NCBI GenBank assembly: GCA_003665825.1
Contig: QPFY01000013.1
Coordinates: 806,001-870,000, forward strand
Source: Microbotryum silenes-acaulis
Taxonomy: Eukaryota; Basidiomycota; Microbotryomycetes; Microbotryales; Microbotryaceae
Direction of reading: 5' to 3'
Length of the DNA stretch: 64,000 bases
The notes below the pieces were generated by a model that saw nothing but the letters and a program-made list of their open reading frames with translations, did no database searches and was not told the origin of the DNA. Numbering within the stretch: the stretch's first letter is position 1; each line of letters starts with the position of its first letter. Positions 22,236-35,152 of this stretch are shown in pieces. Position numbers and translations under genes: made by a program.

Positions 22236-23876
22236 TACAGGTGCGACAACTCTGATCCCCCAGGGTATCGATTGGGGCCTTTCGCCCAACTATGTCAACC
22301 ATTCGCAAGCCGGTAACGTAAGTTCTCAGACCCCGAAAGCACAATTGCTGCGCCAGCTCCGGCGTCAGGCGAGATTTCGAGAGACTAACCGGCTATATCC
22401 GCGCCATTCTGGCTCCCTTAGGTCTTCATGTTGGGTGCCGGAGGTATATTTGCCGTCGCCTTGTCGAACGTGTACGGCCGCTTGCCCGTCGCTTTCTGGA
22501 TGTTGGGGCTCTCCGTCGTCTTCGCCGTGCTCTGTGCCGCCGCCCCCAATTTCAACACCTTCTTCGCCGCCCGTATCTTGCAAGGCTTCTTCTCTGCCCC
22601 TTGCCAGGCCACCGGTTTGATTATCGTCAGGGATATCTACTTCTTCCACTCCCAAGTCAGGAAGGTCAACATTTGGTCGGGTGAGTCGTGGTTCGGTTTC
22701 CGCGTAGATTCAGAAGCCGAACTTCTGGACTGACGCATGTCGCTCTACGAATCGAATCAGGTTTCTTCATTCTTTCGCCTTACGTCGGTCCCATCATCTC
22801 GGCCGCGATCCTCTCCTCGAATTCCAAGAACATTAAGCTCTGGCACTGGTCCTTCGGCTCTTACTCGATGTTGTGCGCCTTGGCCTTCCTCGGCGTCGTC
22901 CTCTTCGTCGACGAGACATGGTACAACCGCGAAATACCCGAACGGAACCAACCCCCCACCGGTGGACGACTCGCGAGGATGACCGGTATCGGGCGACCCA
23001 AGGGCTCGTCGACGAGGTACACGCTTTACGAGGCTTGGTACCGTATGTTCGCGGCTTTGGTCAAGCCTCCTGTCTTGGCCGTCTGCATTTCGTTCGGTCT
23101 AAACTTTGCTTGGTGAGTTCGAGGCGCTAGGCGATCTGAACGGCTCGGGAATCTCTCAGCTGACTTTTTTCTCCCTCTTCTCTCTCAAACCCAGGGTTGT
23201 CGGTATCAATACCACTTTGCCCATCTTTCTTGTCCCCCTGTTTGGCTTCGGCAACAAGCAAATCGCTCTCTTTTACTTCACCCCCGTCGTCGCTACGATC
23301 CTCGGAGAAGCGGCCGCACACGTCATCAACCCCCGTATCCAAGAATGGACCCTCAAGAGGAACCACGGGGTCTGGAAGCCCGAGAACCGTCTGATCGTCA
23401 ACCTCATGGCGTTCCCTTTCTGCCTCTTGGGTCTCGTCCTGATCGGCTTCGCGTTCGAACACCACTACCACTACATGCTCATCAGTTTCGCATGGGGCAT
23501 CTACGTCTTTTCCATCATGCTCTCCACCGCCGGTTACTACCAATACCTCCTTGATATCTACCCTACCGAATCTGGTGAACTTGCAGCTTGGATCAACTTC
23601 GCCCGTGTGATCGGGGGTTTCACCGTCTCGTACACGATCGTCGACTTTGTCAATTCTCAAGGAGCCATCAAAGCGTTCGGTATCTTTGCCGGTCTTTCGA
23701 CGATCGCTTCGCTCTTCGTTCCGGCGTTGATGTACTGGGGTCCTGCTTTGAGGGAGGCTTACCCTTCGGTCGGTTTGTCGATCCCGTCCAAGACGGCCAA
23801 TTTCGTCTCGTCCTCTGCTTCGGGGGAGAAGGACACGAGCAGCATTGAGAAGACCGAGGTGCACCAGATCGCTTGA
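21614..23876 (+). CDS. MFS transporter, DHA1-like (Hol1/Flr1 group)
   Basis: Predicted 539-residue plasma-membrane or vacuolar proton-coupled transporter. Six exons: 21614-21850, 22072-22084, 22241-22317, 22422-22680, 22761-23112 and 23195-23876, all in phase. The N-terminus carries the fungal DHA1 signature NPRNPLNWSEGKKW. Helices follow, including VFMLGAGGIFAVALSNVYGR with the loop 2-3 YGR element and ARILQGFFSAPCQA. Later parts include FFILSPYVGPIISAAI, PESGE-like PTESGELAAW and a cytosolic C-terminus. Exon 2 is only 13 nt and is needed to keep phase between SPDY and ATTLIPQGIDWG. The substrate cannot be told; relatives move drugs, polyamines or other cations. Intron 2 carries a CA repeat just before its acceptor. 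Confidence 0.85.
22214..22235. repeat. (CA)11 microsatellite in an MFS intron
   Basis: Eleven CA units directly upstream of the TACAG acceptor of the 77-bp exon of the transporter gene. Length variation here could alter the distance from branch point to acceptor. Confidence 0.9.
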
Positions 23877-24222
23877 GTCAGCGGGTGTGGCGTTAGTGGG
23901 TTTTTCTACTCGGAGGTTTGGTTATGTGTATCCTTTCCTTTTTTCTTCAATTTGTCTACGTGTATATGTTTTCTTGAGTCTTGTAATCGGGTAATCTGAT
24001 TTAGTGCCCACTACTGCTGTCTTTTGGCGCGCGAGAAGTACGTTCTCGGCAAGAAGTGATCTTGCATTATGGTGAGGGCCTAGAAAGTACCGCGGAACTG
24101 AAATGTTGGGATATGTCAAAAGCACAGGAGATGATACAAACCTCTCGAAATCGCAACTGTTCGTACACGCCCCTTCGGCCGCGCTGGCCCCAAGCCCGTC
24201 CATTTCACTGCGCATCCTGTGT

Positions 24223-25845
24223 TCAAACCTCCCCACCCTCCTCTGCTGCCCTTCCACGCTCCCCTTCCCCTTCACCGTCCATACTCGACCTCAAAGTAAG
24301 CGCTTGAACTTCTTGCAAAACCGGTCTTCGAAGTACCCCATCCGGACCTGGACCCGATATACTTCTCCTCTGTAAAACGGCTGCGACCTTCGCCGGCGCA
24401 AGAACGGATTGGGAGCTATTGGGAGATCCTCCACCCATGGTCGTTTGGCGAATTAAGGAAGGCGTTATGGGTGGGGCCGGTTTACGTTTTATACCTAGTG
24501 AGTTGGGGTTCGATGGAGTAGGAGTTGGAGTTCGAGAATGCGGTGGGGGGGAGAGGGAAGTCGTTCGATGCGTTGAGGAAGGAGGGTTGGGTTGGAGAGT
24601 TGGACCTACGTTGGCTTCGAGGGAATGACGCGGTGGGTAGGTTGAACTGGAGATGGGGCGAAGGGAGGATTGGAAGGAATGTCGAGCGTTTCGAGGATTG
24701 GGGTTGGTGGAAGGCTGAGAATGGTTCAAGCGAGGTAGAGGATCAGTGAGTTGTTGCGGGGGGGTTTAGGCGTCCGGTATGAACTGACTCACCCTTTCCG
24801 ATTGACCTAATTCATTCATCCCTATCACTGTAGCCCCGTCGAAAGAAGATCGCCAACCCGCATTTTCGACTCCACAAAGTCCACCGACGCGTGGACCACT
24901 CACAAATGGGGAACTGATCTTTCGATTACGAAGATCTTCGACGAAGCGGCTGGAGGAGGTTGAGAGGCGTTGGCGAGGGGAAATACCTGATTTGGTCCCT
25001 TGGTTAGGAGATCCGCGAGGAAGTAAATTGAGGTGGGTCCAGCTTTTTTTCAAGTTTTGCTTGACGGAGGAAAGTGGGGATGGGGGTGTTTTAGGAGGGC
25101 TGGGTTTCGGAATAGTCGCTGGCTTGGTCGTGGTCGAGGTACGCCGGGCGAGGGTCGTCAGACTGAAGCGACGGTGGGAAGCTGGAGCAGGTGACGGTGA
25201 CGCTGGCCGATTTGGGTCGAAAGAATCTCTTCTCCCCGGGAAAGGAAGGGGATGGTGGACCTCATTGCCCCTCACCCCCGGTCTGCAGTCTCCTGACTGA
25301 TCAGTCCTCGCGCCAGCAACTTGCTCGGGTCGCGTCGACTGAACCCGAGCAGAAGACGTTGACGGCCGAGGAGAAGCCATCATCTCAGCCCCTTCGTACT
25401 GATGTGGATGTTGAATCTTGGGTCGTTCGTTTCCCGACGATGATGAGGGACTGATCAAGATTTTGACTTTGAACTGCATTAAGAATCGAGGACCTCGAAC
25501 ACCCCTTGGCATCGGCGAGATCGGTCCGCTCTCTCCGGTCTGCGGAGCCAGGTCCAAACGCGCAGGACCGTTCATTATGGTCGTTGGGGAAGGGTTTCTG
25601 GATCGACGTTTTGTAGTGGTTGTATTGGGAAAAGAAGAGCGATGATCGTCTTGGACTTCGTAGTGCGCTTGCAAAGATCTCCTTCGTCGATCCCTCGCAG
25701 TTGAATAATACGATGCTTGGTCGTCCGAAAGGCTACTTCTTCGCGTCGAGATGGAATTCGTCTTGTGGTCGGCTTCGGGATAAGATGAGAGCAAGCATCC
25801 GAACGAATGGTGGGTGTAGCAAAGGCACATGATGAGAGCGTTCAA
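24223..25845 (-). CDS. Uncharacterised Ser/Pro/Arg-rich disordered protein
   Basis: A long minus-strand frame (25845 to about 24795) joins through an intron (donor after ELGQSER, about 24794; acceptor about 24677) to a second exon ending at 24223. The protein is low in complexity: Ser, Pro, Thr and Arg dominate, with RRFSLTTLARRTS and SSVKQNLKKSWTHLNLLPRG as the only non-trivial stretches. RRxS-type sites suggest a basophilic kinase target. No domain is recognised. The true start is unclear: candidates are 25845 and the internal MNGPARLDL at 25575, and an upstream exon cannot be excluded. Confidence 0.5.
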
Positions 25846-26629
25846 GAGGTCAATTGTAGGACGTGGGGCAAGAGAAAAGGGAGACCGGAGGATGAGGAAT
25901 GAGGAGTGACGGACTCACCTCGCGACGCGTCGAAAAAAAAAAAAGCGAAAGAGGAGGTTATTTGTCCGCGAGCTTTGAGACGAGGGGGTGTGCAAGACGG
26001 CGCAGTGTGTGGAATCGCGGTGCGGAGCTTTGGGGTTGTCACAGTCGAAAGAGGGGAGACTCTGTCGATCGGCGTTCGTCCCTTGCGAGCTCTCACCGGA
26101 GAGGAGGCACCTTTTCGCCCACCGGATGCTACAGCACCACCCACGACAGAAGAGAGGAGTCCCCGCGCGCGCGTGTGACGATGAGAAAAAGAGCCGGTGC
26201 CAAGCGCCGTCACAATGATTTGCCCGGCGGTATATATGGAATCGTTTACAGCACCAAGAAGAGGAGTGAGAAAGAGAGAGGAAGGGGGTGCGGCATTAGG
26301 ACAACTCGGACAAGAAAGGGTGTCCGTGCACGACCATTCAATCACGGGACGCGTCCGTCGCGTATTTCCGAGGGTCGACTCGTGAAATCGAGCAACGGAG
26401 ACAAGGTTTTGGCTCTGAGGGCGTCTCGTTAGGTTTTGAATTCCTGTGTGTCACGCGTTTAAGCTGACCGTTTTCAGAACGAAGGAGCAATAAGAAAAAT
26501 GAACCACAATTCGCCGCCCGACATATTGGTCGCACACTGGGAGATTCCACGGCGACCGTCGATCGCGTGACATCGCCCCTTCGCGCCGCTGCTCCTTGAC
26601 CGGACGACCGCGGACACGAACGGACGATC
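25846..26629. other. Divergent promoter region, no supported gene
   Basis: Between two divergently oriented genes. It contains an A-rich run (25933-25944) and polypurine stretches (26245-26290). Open frames on both strands lack recognisable protein character. Confidence 0.5.
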
Positions 26630-27655
26630 ATGATGCCAGCCGGCGACGAAACAGCTACGAGTGCTGCGGCGATTCTTCATCAACGGTTGGCCGCACTTCG
26701 ATCCTCAAATTATTCTTTGTACGTTAGTTCATTAGGGATGGGTCCGTGAAGTGTTGTGATCTTGTTGATCATTTCGCGTTCCACTCCCCCACTGCACCCC
26801 ATTGTCGATTTGCCCCACATCATCGTCGCGGCTTCAGATCATCGTCGGGTCCTTCGGGGACTTCATCGACCATCAAGACTGCGGAGGGCCTAGCGAAGAA
26901 CGACGACGACGAAGAAGATGAGAACCTCTCTCAACTGCTCGCTTCTTTGGATGTACCCGACGACACTGGCGACGACGACTCGGATGACGACACCGACCTC
27001 CTCAACGACGGAATCGACGTGCCTATCCAAGTCAAGAACGTTGATGAACAAGTCAATACTATCCACAAAACTTACTTTCCCCTCCAAAATAAAAAATGCT
27101 CACTGACACTCGATCTTTCCTGGATAGGTCACGCACTACCTAAAGACCGCCTCGCAACTCCCCAGTACGGCTACCCTACCTCCTTTATCCTCCTCAACCT
27201 CGCAAACGAAACTCGAAGCTGCATTAGGTTCCTACGAGACTCTAGCACCAAAGTTCGTCTCCCCTATCGAAGTATCATTCTTCACTCCTCCTTCGACGAA
27301 CCTCTCTGGACCTTCGGGAGGGATAAGAGGCGATGAGGAGGAAGAGGCACTGATGGCTAGGTTAAGGGATGAGTTGTCCGTTGAGAAAGCTGTACAGAGT
27401 CGTGAGGGGAACGTGGAGGATGGTTGGGAAAGAAGGTTGAGCAAGATGAAGGAGTTTAGACCGATTACGGATCCGGAGAAGGAGAGAGAGTATTTGGAGA
27501 GGGCCAAAGGGTTGGGGGAGGGGCCGGGTTTGGAAGGGGTTGAGGAGCTGCAGAGGAGGAGGAAAAGTAGGGAGAAGAACGGGAGGAGGAAGCGAGGGAG
27601 TGGGAGTGAGGAGGATACGGAAAGTGAGAGTGACGAGGACAGTGACGAAGAATGA
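26630..27655 (+). CDS. Uncharacterised acidic protein
   Basis: Three exons (26630-26718, 26838-27051, 27128-27655) in phase encode 276 residues. The start MMPAGDETATSAAAILHQRL is followed by an acidic stretch (DDDEEDENLSQLL, DDTGDDDSDDDTD), then VTHYLKTASQLPS and a charged helical half (MARLRDELSVEKAV, WERRLSKMKEF). It ends in a Lys/Arg patch (RRRKSREKNGRRKR) and a Glu/Asp/Ser tail (SDEDSDEE). The alternation of acidic and basic blocks fits a nuclear factor or chaperone. No family is recognised. Confidence 0.6.
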
Positions 27656-27829
27656 GAAGAAGCTTTCGAGGGTCTCTCGATGGAAGCTCGCGGGCGAGAG
27701 AGAGATATTTTGGTACATATCTCGAACGGACTGCTCGTAAACAATTAAACACACACAATGACGATCCAACTCCCATCTTTCAAAAGCAAGGCATTCCACA
27801 CGAGGAGGCGGACCTTCCGTCTGCGAGGC

Positions 27830-28823
27830 TCACTTAGTCTCCACAGTTGTCTCTTCCTTCTGCTTGCCCTTCCCCGGGTCCTCCTCCTCTGATGATCCAC
27901 TCGTCGTAGCAGGTACAGCCTCGGTCGTCTCGACCGTCTTGTTCTTCTTTCGTTTCTTCATCATGGCTGTCGAAAAGAAGGGGAAAAGTTTGGTGCCGAT
28001 CATCAGCAAACGGATCCCCTCGAAACGCTCTCTCTCCTCCATTTCTTCACCCACTCACCCAATTTAACCGCATCCCTCACCCCTTCATTCAACTCCTTAC
28101 TCTCTTTCAAGAACTTGCTCTCCTCCATCTTCCTCTTCTGACCCGCCGTCATACCACCCCCATTCGATCCCGAACCTGAACCTGAAGCTGATGCGAATCC
28201 GGATGAGGAAGCGGAAGTGGAAGGTTTGGAATGAATCCCTTTATCCAACCTCGCGATTTCGGCGTTCAAAGCGTCCAATTTGGCCTGAGCTTCTTTCTTT
28301 TGTTGGGCCAATCGATCAGGCGCGGCTTGAATGTATTCGGCCAATCTGAACACGACCAGAATTGAGAGTCAAGTAAATAAAATAAAACTCCTATACGCCC
28401 TTTAAGCGGATCTTGGGTTCGGGGAAAAGGTTTAGGGACTTACTTTGTAGCTTCCTTTATCGTACTCAATCGCCTACCGTTCAAATCTCGACAACTGTCA
28501 TTGTTCGTCGCCTTGTTGCTACTCATCCTACCGCCCTGGGCACGGAGTTGGGATGCGAATCCACCTTTTCCACCGGGAAGGCGAACGGATAAACGGAGGA
28601 AGAGGGGGGAGGTGTCATCGTTCGTGGTGGAGATGGAGGTTAAGGAGGATAAGGTGGTGGTGGGTTTGAGAACGCGGACGGAGTGGGAGGAGAGCGATTG
28701 TTGAGGCAGGGGACAGTAGGGCGTGAGGAGCGTTTGGAGGGAAGAGATGGTGGTCGATTCGGGCAAGGTCAGAGAGAGAGTGGAAGGGAAGGGGTTGTAG
28801 GTTGAGATGAGGACGGAGAGCAT
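27830..28823 (-). CDS. SDE2: SDE2 splicing and genome-maintenance factor
   Basis: Sde2 is made as a ubiquitin-like fold fused to a C-terminal domain. Cleavage after a Gly-Gly releases a Lys-starting Sde2-C that joins the spliceosome and helps excise selected introns (known from fission yeast). The start at 28823 gives MLSVLISTYNPFPSTLSLTL. The ubiquitin-like part ends in RLSVRLPGG, directly followed by KGGFASQLRAQGGRMSS and the diagnostic NNDSCRDLNGRRL. Exon 2 (from about 28346) has the coiled LAEYIQAAPDRLAQQKKEAQ, and exon 3 ends KKRKKNKTVE...ETTVETK with the stop at 27830. Splice phases agree (AA|A and G|CC). Confidence 0.92.
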
Positions 28824-29419
28824 GGTCGTGGATGTAGAGATGTGCGTTAGGGGTGGGGAGAAGGGTTGCGAGGTGTGTGACTGGAGGTCGGCGGTGGCGA
28901 ACGGATGCAGGAAGCTTTTGATAAGCCTCGGCGAGTGAGGGCGATGTAACGTTCCGAGTTGAACTGCTGGCTGGGTGAAGTTGCACGTGTAGAAGCAAAG
29001 CAGAGGCAGAGGACGAGAGCGAGAGCGAGAGCGAGAGGAGCGACGTGAGCCGCCCCGCTTCGGGATTCGCTCGACATGGCCGGCTGCCAATCTGAGCGCC
29101 AACGAGCGCCGATCCCAACCCCCCGGATCGGTTCTCAGCGGTCATAGGTGCTTCTCGATATCTTCGTTGGTCTAGCTTTCGCTGTTTCGTGTAGAGCGAT
29201 TCAGCAAAGACTCTCGTACGATCTCTAGGCTCTCGCTCTCAACGCTCGGCGTTCAGACCTCGGGACTAGTATCTCCCCTCGGTAAAAGGCCCCCTCAAGA
29301 TGTATCTGTAGCAAAATCCCCCTTCTCGACATTGCACATGCTCTCACTCGACTAGGCGAGATAACCCATCTGGAAACCTTAGATTTGTCTTCTCCAATTC
29401 CAAAGACGCGAGCGCAAAT

Positions 29420-30485
29420 CTACTCCTCATCGGGGTTAATGTTGACCTAATCTCGATTTGATCAGTCTTGGCTCCAAAAAAGAGAAATTTCCCCCACTCT
29501 CCAAAGCTGATGAAAAACTAACTTCGGGGTTGTAGAACAAGGTGTGGTTGCCCCAGGGGAATTCCTTGACGCGCTTGTTGAAGTAAGGGTACACGATGCG
29601 TTCCGGCAGCTCACCGCCGTTCTCGTGCTTGATGTGCTCGATGTGCGCCTCGTGCTCGGCCATCAGGTTCATCGTGTTGAGAAAACCGACGGCGACTGCG
29701 GAGGGGGCGGGCAGGAGAAGGGTTAGTCGTGTGATTGCGTGAGGGACTGGGACGGGCGTTCGCTCGTTCGGAGGTCGGGGTTTGGATCGCGTTCTTCGGT
29801 GTATGCTCGGGTTAAGGTTGGGTGTATGACCATGTCACCTCGGCTGATGTAGACCTCCCATCTCTCTGAATCCGCTGGTGTTCCTGCAGCCGGTCCGGGC
29901 ATGATCCCAAGGCCGGCCGATCCAAGTCAGGACCACTTACTAGCAGGGCAAGCGACGTAGAGACTGTTTAAAAACAAATGAAGTACGGGTGGGGTTAGCT
30001 ACGTCGATCCGGAGAGAGGTCATGGGATTGAAGGATCGAGGGGAGCGGTCCAATCGCGGAAAGTATCGGGGCTCATCGGCTAGGATCGAGCGGAGGGGAT
30101 TCCCTAGGATGTATTCCGTCCTCGTCGATCAGGGAAGGGTATATGCTCCTTCTCGTGTATGACGCCCGCAGTACTCGGACGATGCATCCGCTCTCACAGG
30201 ACGATTCACCCCCTCTCCGCAGATCGATAATGCCTCCCCCCTCTCTCCACGCTTCAACGCCCCGCCCCGCACCCGCCCAGGACAAACCAACCAAATATTG
30301 AAGATGAAGAAAACGTACGTGATCTTCCTCCACAGCTGCGCGGACTGGGCGGCATGGTGTTGGATCGCCTCTCGGTGCTTGACGAACTCGTTCGCACCGC
30401 TACCTTCCGTCGCGGTGGCGTACGAACGCACCGTCGAGGGGACTCGACGGGAGGTGGTGCGCAGTGTGCGGAAGAGGGCCGACAT
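29420..30485 (-). CDS. COX13: COX13 (cytochrome c oxidase subunit VIa)
   Basis: Nuclear-encoded inner-membrane subunit of complex IV. Four exons (30485-30319, 29963-29941, 29695-29523, 29446-29420) are all in phase and give 129 residues. The N-terminus (MSALFRTLRTTSRRVPSTVR) is an Arg/Ser-rich mitochondrial presequence. A membrane segment spans YVACPAIAVGFLNTMN. The conserved matrix/intermembrane part is HENGGELPERIVYPYFNKR and KEFPWGNHTLFYNPEVN. The tail is INPDEE. One exon is 23 nt. Divergent from the TRAP-alpha gene, with a 244-bp shared promoter. Confidence 0.93.
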
Positions 30486-30729
30486 GGTGAGAGCAGGCTT
30501 GATGGGGTGTGTTGGGTAGGGTGGTGAGATGGGTATAGATGCGGAACGCGGGAAGACGCGCGCGGGACATGACGGGGTGGTCAAAGAATCTAATGCGTAA
30601 TTTCGTCGGTAAAGCGAGTTTGGTGATGCGCAATTGTCCCCCCTGGCCAAGGCGTGGGGCTCGGGACCCGTAGAGCAACTCGTCAGCCGTGTCTGGCCTC
30701 TCCAGACACTCAACTCCCACTGGCCCAAG

Positions 30730-32252
30730 ATGAAGTTGACCCACCTCCTCGGTAAGGCCACACACCCGCGAGCCTGAAACTCCCCATCCTGGAAACTAAG
30801 CTCACCCCACCACCACCACCATCAACTTCCTCCCACGCAGCCTCCACGCTGACGCTCCTCCTCGGCGCCTCGTCCTCCGTCGTCCTGGCTCGACCGGCAC
30901 CCAGCGCCGCTGCGCCCGATGTGGACGTGCAGATCAAGTTCCCGGATACAAATGCTTTTGAACGTGAGTTTATTGAATCTCCAGCGGCTACTTTGGATGG
31001 GGATAGGGTAGGGAGTTTGTAGACGGGTACGAGGCATTGGGAAAGGCGACGGCGTTTCGGCTCGTGTGACGTGGTCGCCTCCTCCCAAAGGGATCAACGC
31101 CGGGAGGAGCTGCGGTAGAACCGTGCAGAGCGGTGCTACGCAGGACAAGCTTGATTGATGCAGGACAGGACGACGGGATCAAATCTGCACCGTAATCAGT
31201 GAAAGGACGCGACGCACTGATCTACTTCTCTGGACTCACCTGCGATTGATTGCCCTTCCACCTTCGATTCAGGCGTCATCAACGGAGCCGTACGTACCCT
31301 ATCTCAAGATTTACACCCAACCTATTTCAAAAACTGACAAACTCTTTGCTCTGTCAAAGATAGTCCAACAACGTTCTCCACGTCCGCCTTCACAACCACG
31401 GCATGGACGAAGTCGTGCTCAGTAAGATCTATGGAGAGTATTATGAACCCCATGGGAGGGAAAAGGTGCTCAGGAAGGTGAGCCAAGGAAGAATGCTCTT
31501 ATTTGGGAATCATAAAGGGATGTGCAAGCGGCTAAAGTGCATCGTTCCTGGGGTTTCTGTTGCGATAGACAACCGTTTCGGAGCTGAGGGAAGTCGTCCC
31601 CGGAGGAACCAAGTCGAGGCCTCTCGTCTACAGAGTGAGCACAGAGCAGCCACCAAGAGCGAGAACCATTCACTGTAGTCGAGCGAACTCATCTGGTTTA
31701 CATTTTAATCCCTCAGTTCCACTCGGAAAACAAGATCGGTGAAGTCGGTCTCCGAGTGTTTGTCGAGTTGCTCGATGCTGTACGTCCAATCGACCTTTGC
31801 TTGGGAAAGCCAATCCTCCAACTCATCCTCCTTTCTCCCCCCCCCCCACAAAAAAACAGAAGAAGAAAGTTCACAAAGTGCTCGGCTACCAAGGTGCCGT
31901 GACCATCATCGAACAACCCGGTTCATGGTTCGACCCTGCCCTCTTATTCACCTACGTCGTCCTCGCATCCTTCGGAGCTTTCGTAGCCTACCTCCTTTAT
32001 GGTTCTTACGTACAACCTTCGACCGCTGGGGCCAAGAATAAGAAAAGGAAGAATGTTGGGGAGAAGGTTAGGGAGGCGAAGGAACAAGTCAAGGAAGAGG
32101 GAGAGAAGCTCGTTGAAGGCGTGGACGAGAGTTGGTTGCCGGAGCATATCTTGAGGCAGAGGAAGGGTGCCAAGGGGGGTAAGGGAGGAGTGACGAGTGG
32201 GAGTGAGAGTGAGGGAACGCCGATCAAGGCCGGTAAAAAGGGCAGGAAGTAA
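30730..32252 (+). CDS. Translocon-associated protein alpha (SSR1/Irc22-type)
   Basis: ER membrane protein next to the Sec61 channel. Exon 1 (30730, MKLTHLL) joins by G|CC to a signal peptide ending near VVLARPAPSAAA. Lumenal exons then give VDVQIKFPDTNAFE, NNVLHVRLHNHGMDEVVLSK, PLVYRFHSENKIGEVGLRVF and KVLGYQGAVTIIEQPGSWFD. One membrane segment follows (PALLFTYVVLASFGAFVAYL), and the cytosolic tail is highly charged, Lys/Glu/Gly-rich, ending KAGKKGRK at 32252. The order of signal peptide, beta-rich lumenal domain, FDP(A)L-anchored helix and basic tail fits the family. Several exons are short, so internal edges near 31270-31380 are approximate. Confidence 0.8.
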
Positions 32253-32502
32253 AAGTGGGGATTTGGATGCGGAGGTGGGTTTAGTAGCGAGGTGGGGGGA
32301 AGTAGGGGATGTGGGATGGAAGGATATTATTAGATCTCGACGAAGGATTCCAAAGGGAGCGTGGGGGAAGAAGTCCTGTGTTGGTCGAAGAAGAAAAACA
32401 AGACTCATTGTAATGACCAATGACAGAAGAGTCTTCGACTGGAACCGAGCTGGTATACAACATGGCAGTCGACTGATCAAAAAAGAGAGTTACCAGCGAA
32501 AA

Positions 32503-33912
32503 TCAAGCCTCGTCCTCATCATCATCGCTAATGACAAGCTTCTCCCCACTCGCCACAGCTGCCGCAGCCGCTGTAGCAGCGGACCTCCTCGGGACTCGTC
32601 GTGTACTCTCTCCAGCAGCAGCATTCGAGGAAGTGTCCACATTGGAACGGACATACTCCTCCTCACTCGCCTCATCGACATCCATCCTTCCTCCTTCCCA
32701 AAAGTCACTACTATCCAAACTAGCGTCCGATTCGACGCGTTTGACCCTCCTCTTCGCGGGCGCCTTTGCTTTCTTTGCTACTGTTGGAGGTGCATTAGGA
32801 TCCTTGGGTTTGGGTGGTCGACCCCTTCTCTTCGGCGGGGGTGGTGGTGATGGTGGTGGTGGTGGTGTTGGTGTCCTTCCCCCCTGCAACGAAGAGCGTC
32901 GCTCCAATTCTTCATCAGGATCCTCCATCTCCAAATTCGGTAAAGCCGGCAACATCCCTTCCTCATCATTAGCATCCTCCGCATCATCCTCATCGGTCCA
33001 TTGTCCCTTTTTATACTTGTTCTTGGATCCTTTAGGCCGTCCAGGCTTTTTCTTCACTTTGACGACTTTGGGTAGAGCATTTTCGGCTCGGGGGGCGATG
33101 CGCGATTTGAATTTGAGCTTGCCGGTCCTCAATAGGGAAGCTGGGATGGGGGAAGTGTGGTTCTTGGGGTCGGCGACGGGTACTGGGTCTTCTTTGGGCT
33201 TTATGGACACGGGTTGGAAGTAGATTCGGGAGGTGGACGTGCTGGGTAGGGGGACGTAGTGAGAGGGGGAAGTTTCGGTTTCGGCTGTGCGGGGGGTGTG
33301 GTGGTGGTGAAAATGAAAGTGAGCTTTCCGAGAGAGCGCTTAGTTGATACTTTTTGTACGTGCAAGGGACCCACGATGGTGTTGCAAGAGCACTTGATCG
33401 CCTATCAAAGTCTCGTGTTGGCCTTGATAGAACTGAGGACCGACGCGGGCGTAAGGAGTTGAGGATTCGAGGCCCTGCTCATTGGTTCGGGAATAGGTAG
33501 CACAACGAATTCAGCATCCAGGCCAGATGGACTTGCATGATCAAAATGGGTGTGGCCTTACGAGCAATTGTATGTGCCCTCGTTCCTGGTTGAGCGTCTC
33601 GACGGCCAACTTGGCCCCAAAGTCAAGCGTCAGGTACGTCACCTGTACACGCGAATGAGCAATTCTTCAGCTGACGAAGACGGCGAGATTAGCATGAGGG
33701 GGACATACCTCGTCTTGCTCCCACTGATCACTATCATCGGCGTCATTAACTTGATGTTCGCGAGGTTCGAGTCGCTCGACTCTCGTCCATGTTCGATCGA
33801 CGAGCGGTGGATCGACACAGTCCGCTGCTGAAGTGAGGGGCATGCCCACGACAGTTGGTGGGGGTGGCCGAGAGTGAACTCGACGAGGACGTGGTGTGGA
33901 AGAAGAGGTCAC
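32503..33912 (-). CDS. RNA polymerase III factor TFIIIC subunit 6 (GTF3C6/Tau55-like)
   Basis: Subunit of the B-box binding factor for tRNA genes. Start at 33912 (MTSSSTPRPRRVH). Exon 1 ends SDQWEQDE. Exon 2 (about 33634-33564) gives VTYLTLDFGAKLAVETLNQE. Exon 3 gives GLESSTPYARVGPQFYQGQH and ETLIGDQVLLQ. The last exon starts PETETSPSHYVPLPS, joined by C|CC. The GLESSTPYARVG...YQGQHETLIGDQVL block matches the TFIIIC_sub6 pattern (G-D/E-T/S-x-x-P, then G-x-x-E-x-x-x-G). The C-terminal half carries AT-hook-like elements (KKPGRPKGSK, KRRGRPPKPK), a Pro run and an Asp/Glu tail. AT hooks are not standard for this subunit and suggest extra DNA contact. Confidence 0.72.
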
Positions 33913-33976
33913 AGCGCGTCAAAGCTGAGTCAAGTCAACGCATAGGCGCGTAGGCAGGCAGAGGCAGGCGGAGGCA

Positions 33977-33982
33977 ACGCGT
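33977..33982. promoter_or_regulatory. MCB-like element ACGCGT upstream of thymidylate synthase
   Basis: ACGCGT, followed by CGCG, lies 96 bp before the thymidylate synthase ATG in the 165-bp divergent promoter. In yeasts, ACGCGT boxes bound by MBF give G1/S expression of thymidylate synthase. The element is seen; the regulation is inferred. Confidence 0.5.
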
Positions 33983-34014
33983 CGCGTCACGTCGTCTGGA
34001 CAGGTCGCGTCTGA

Positions 34015-35152
<1,138 letters not shown>

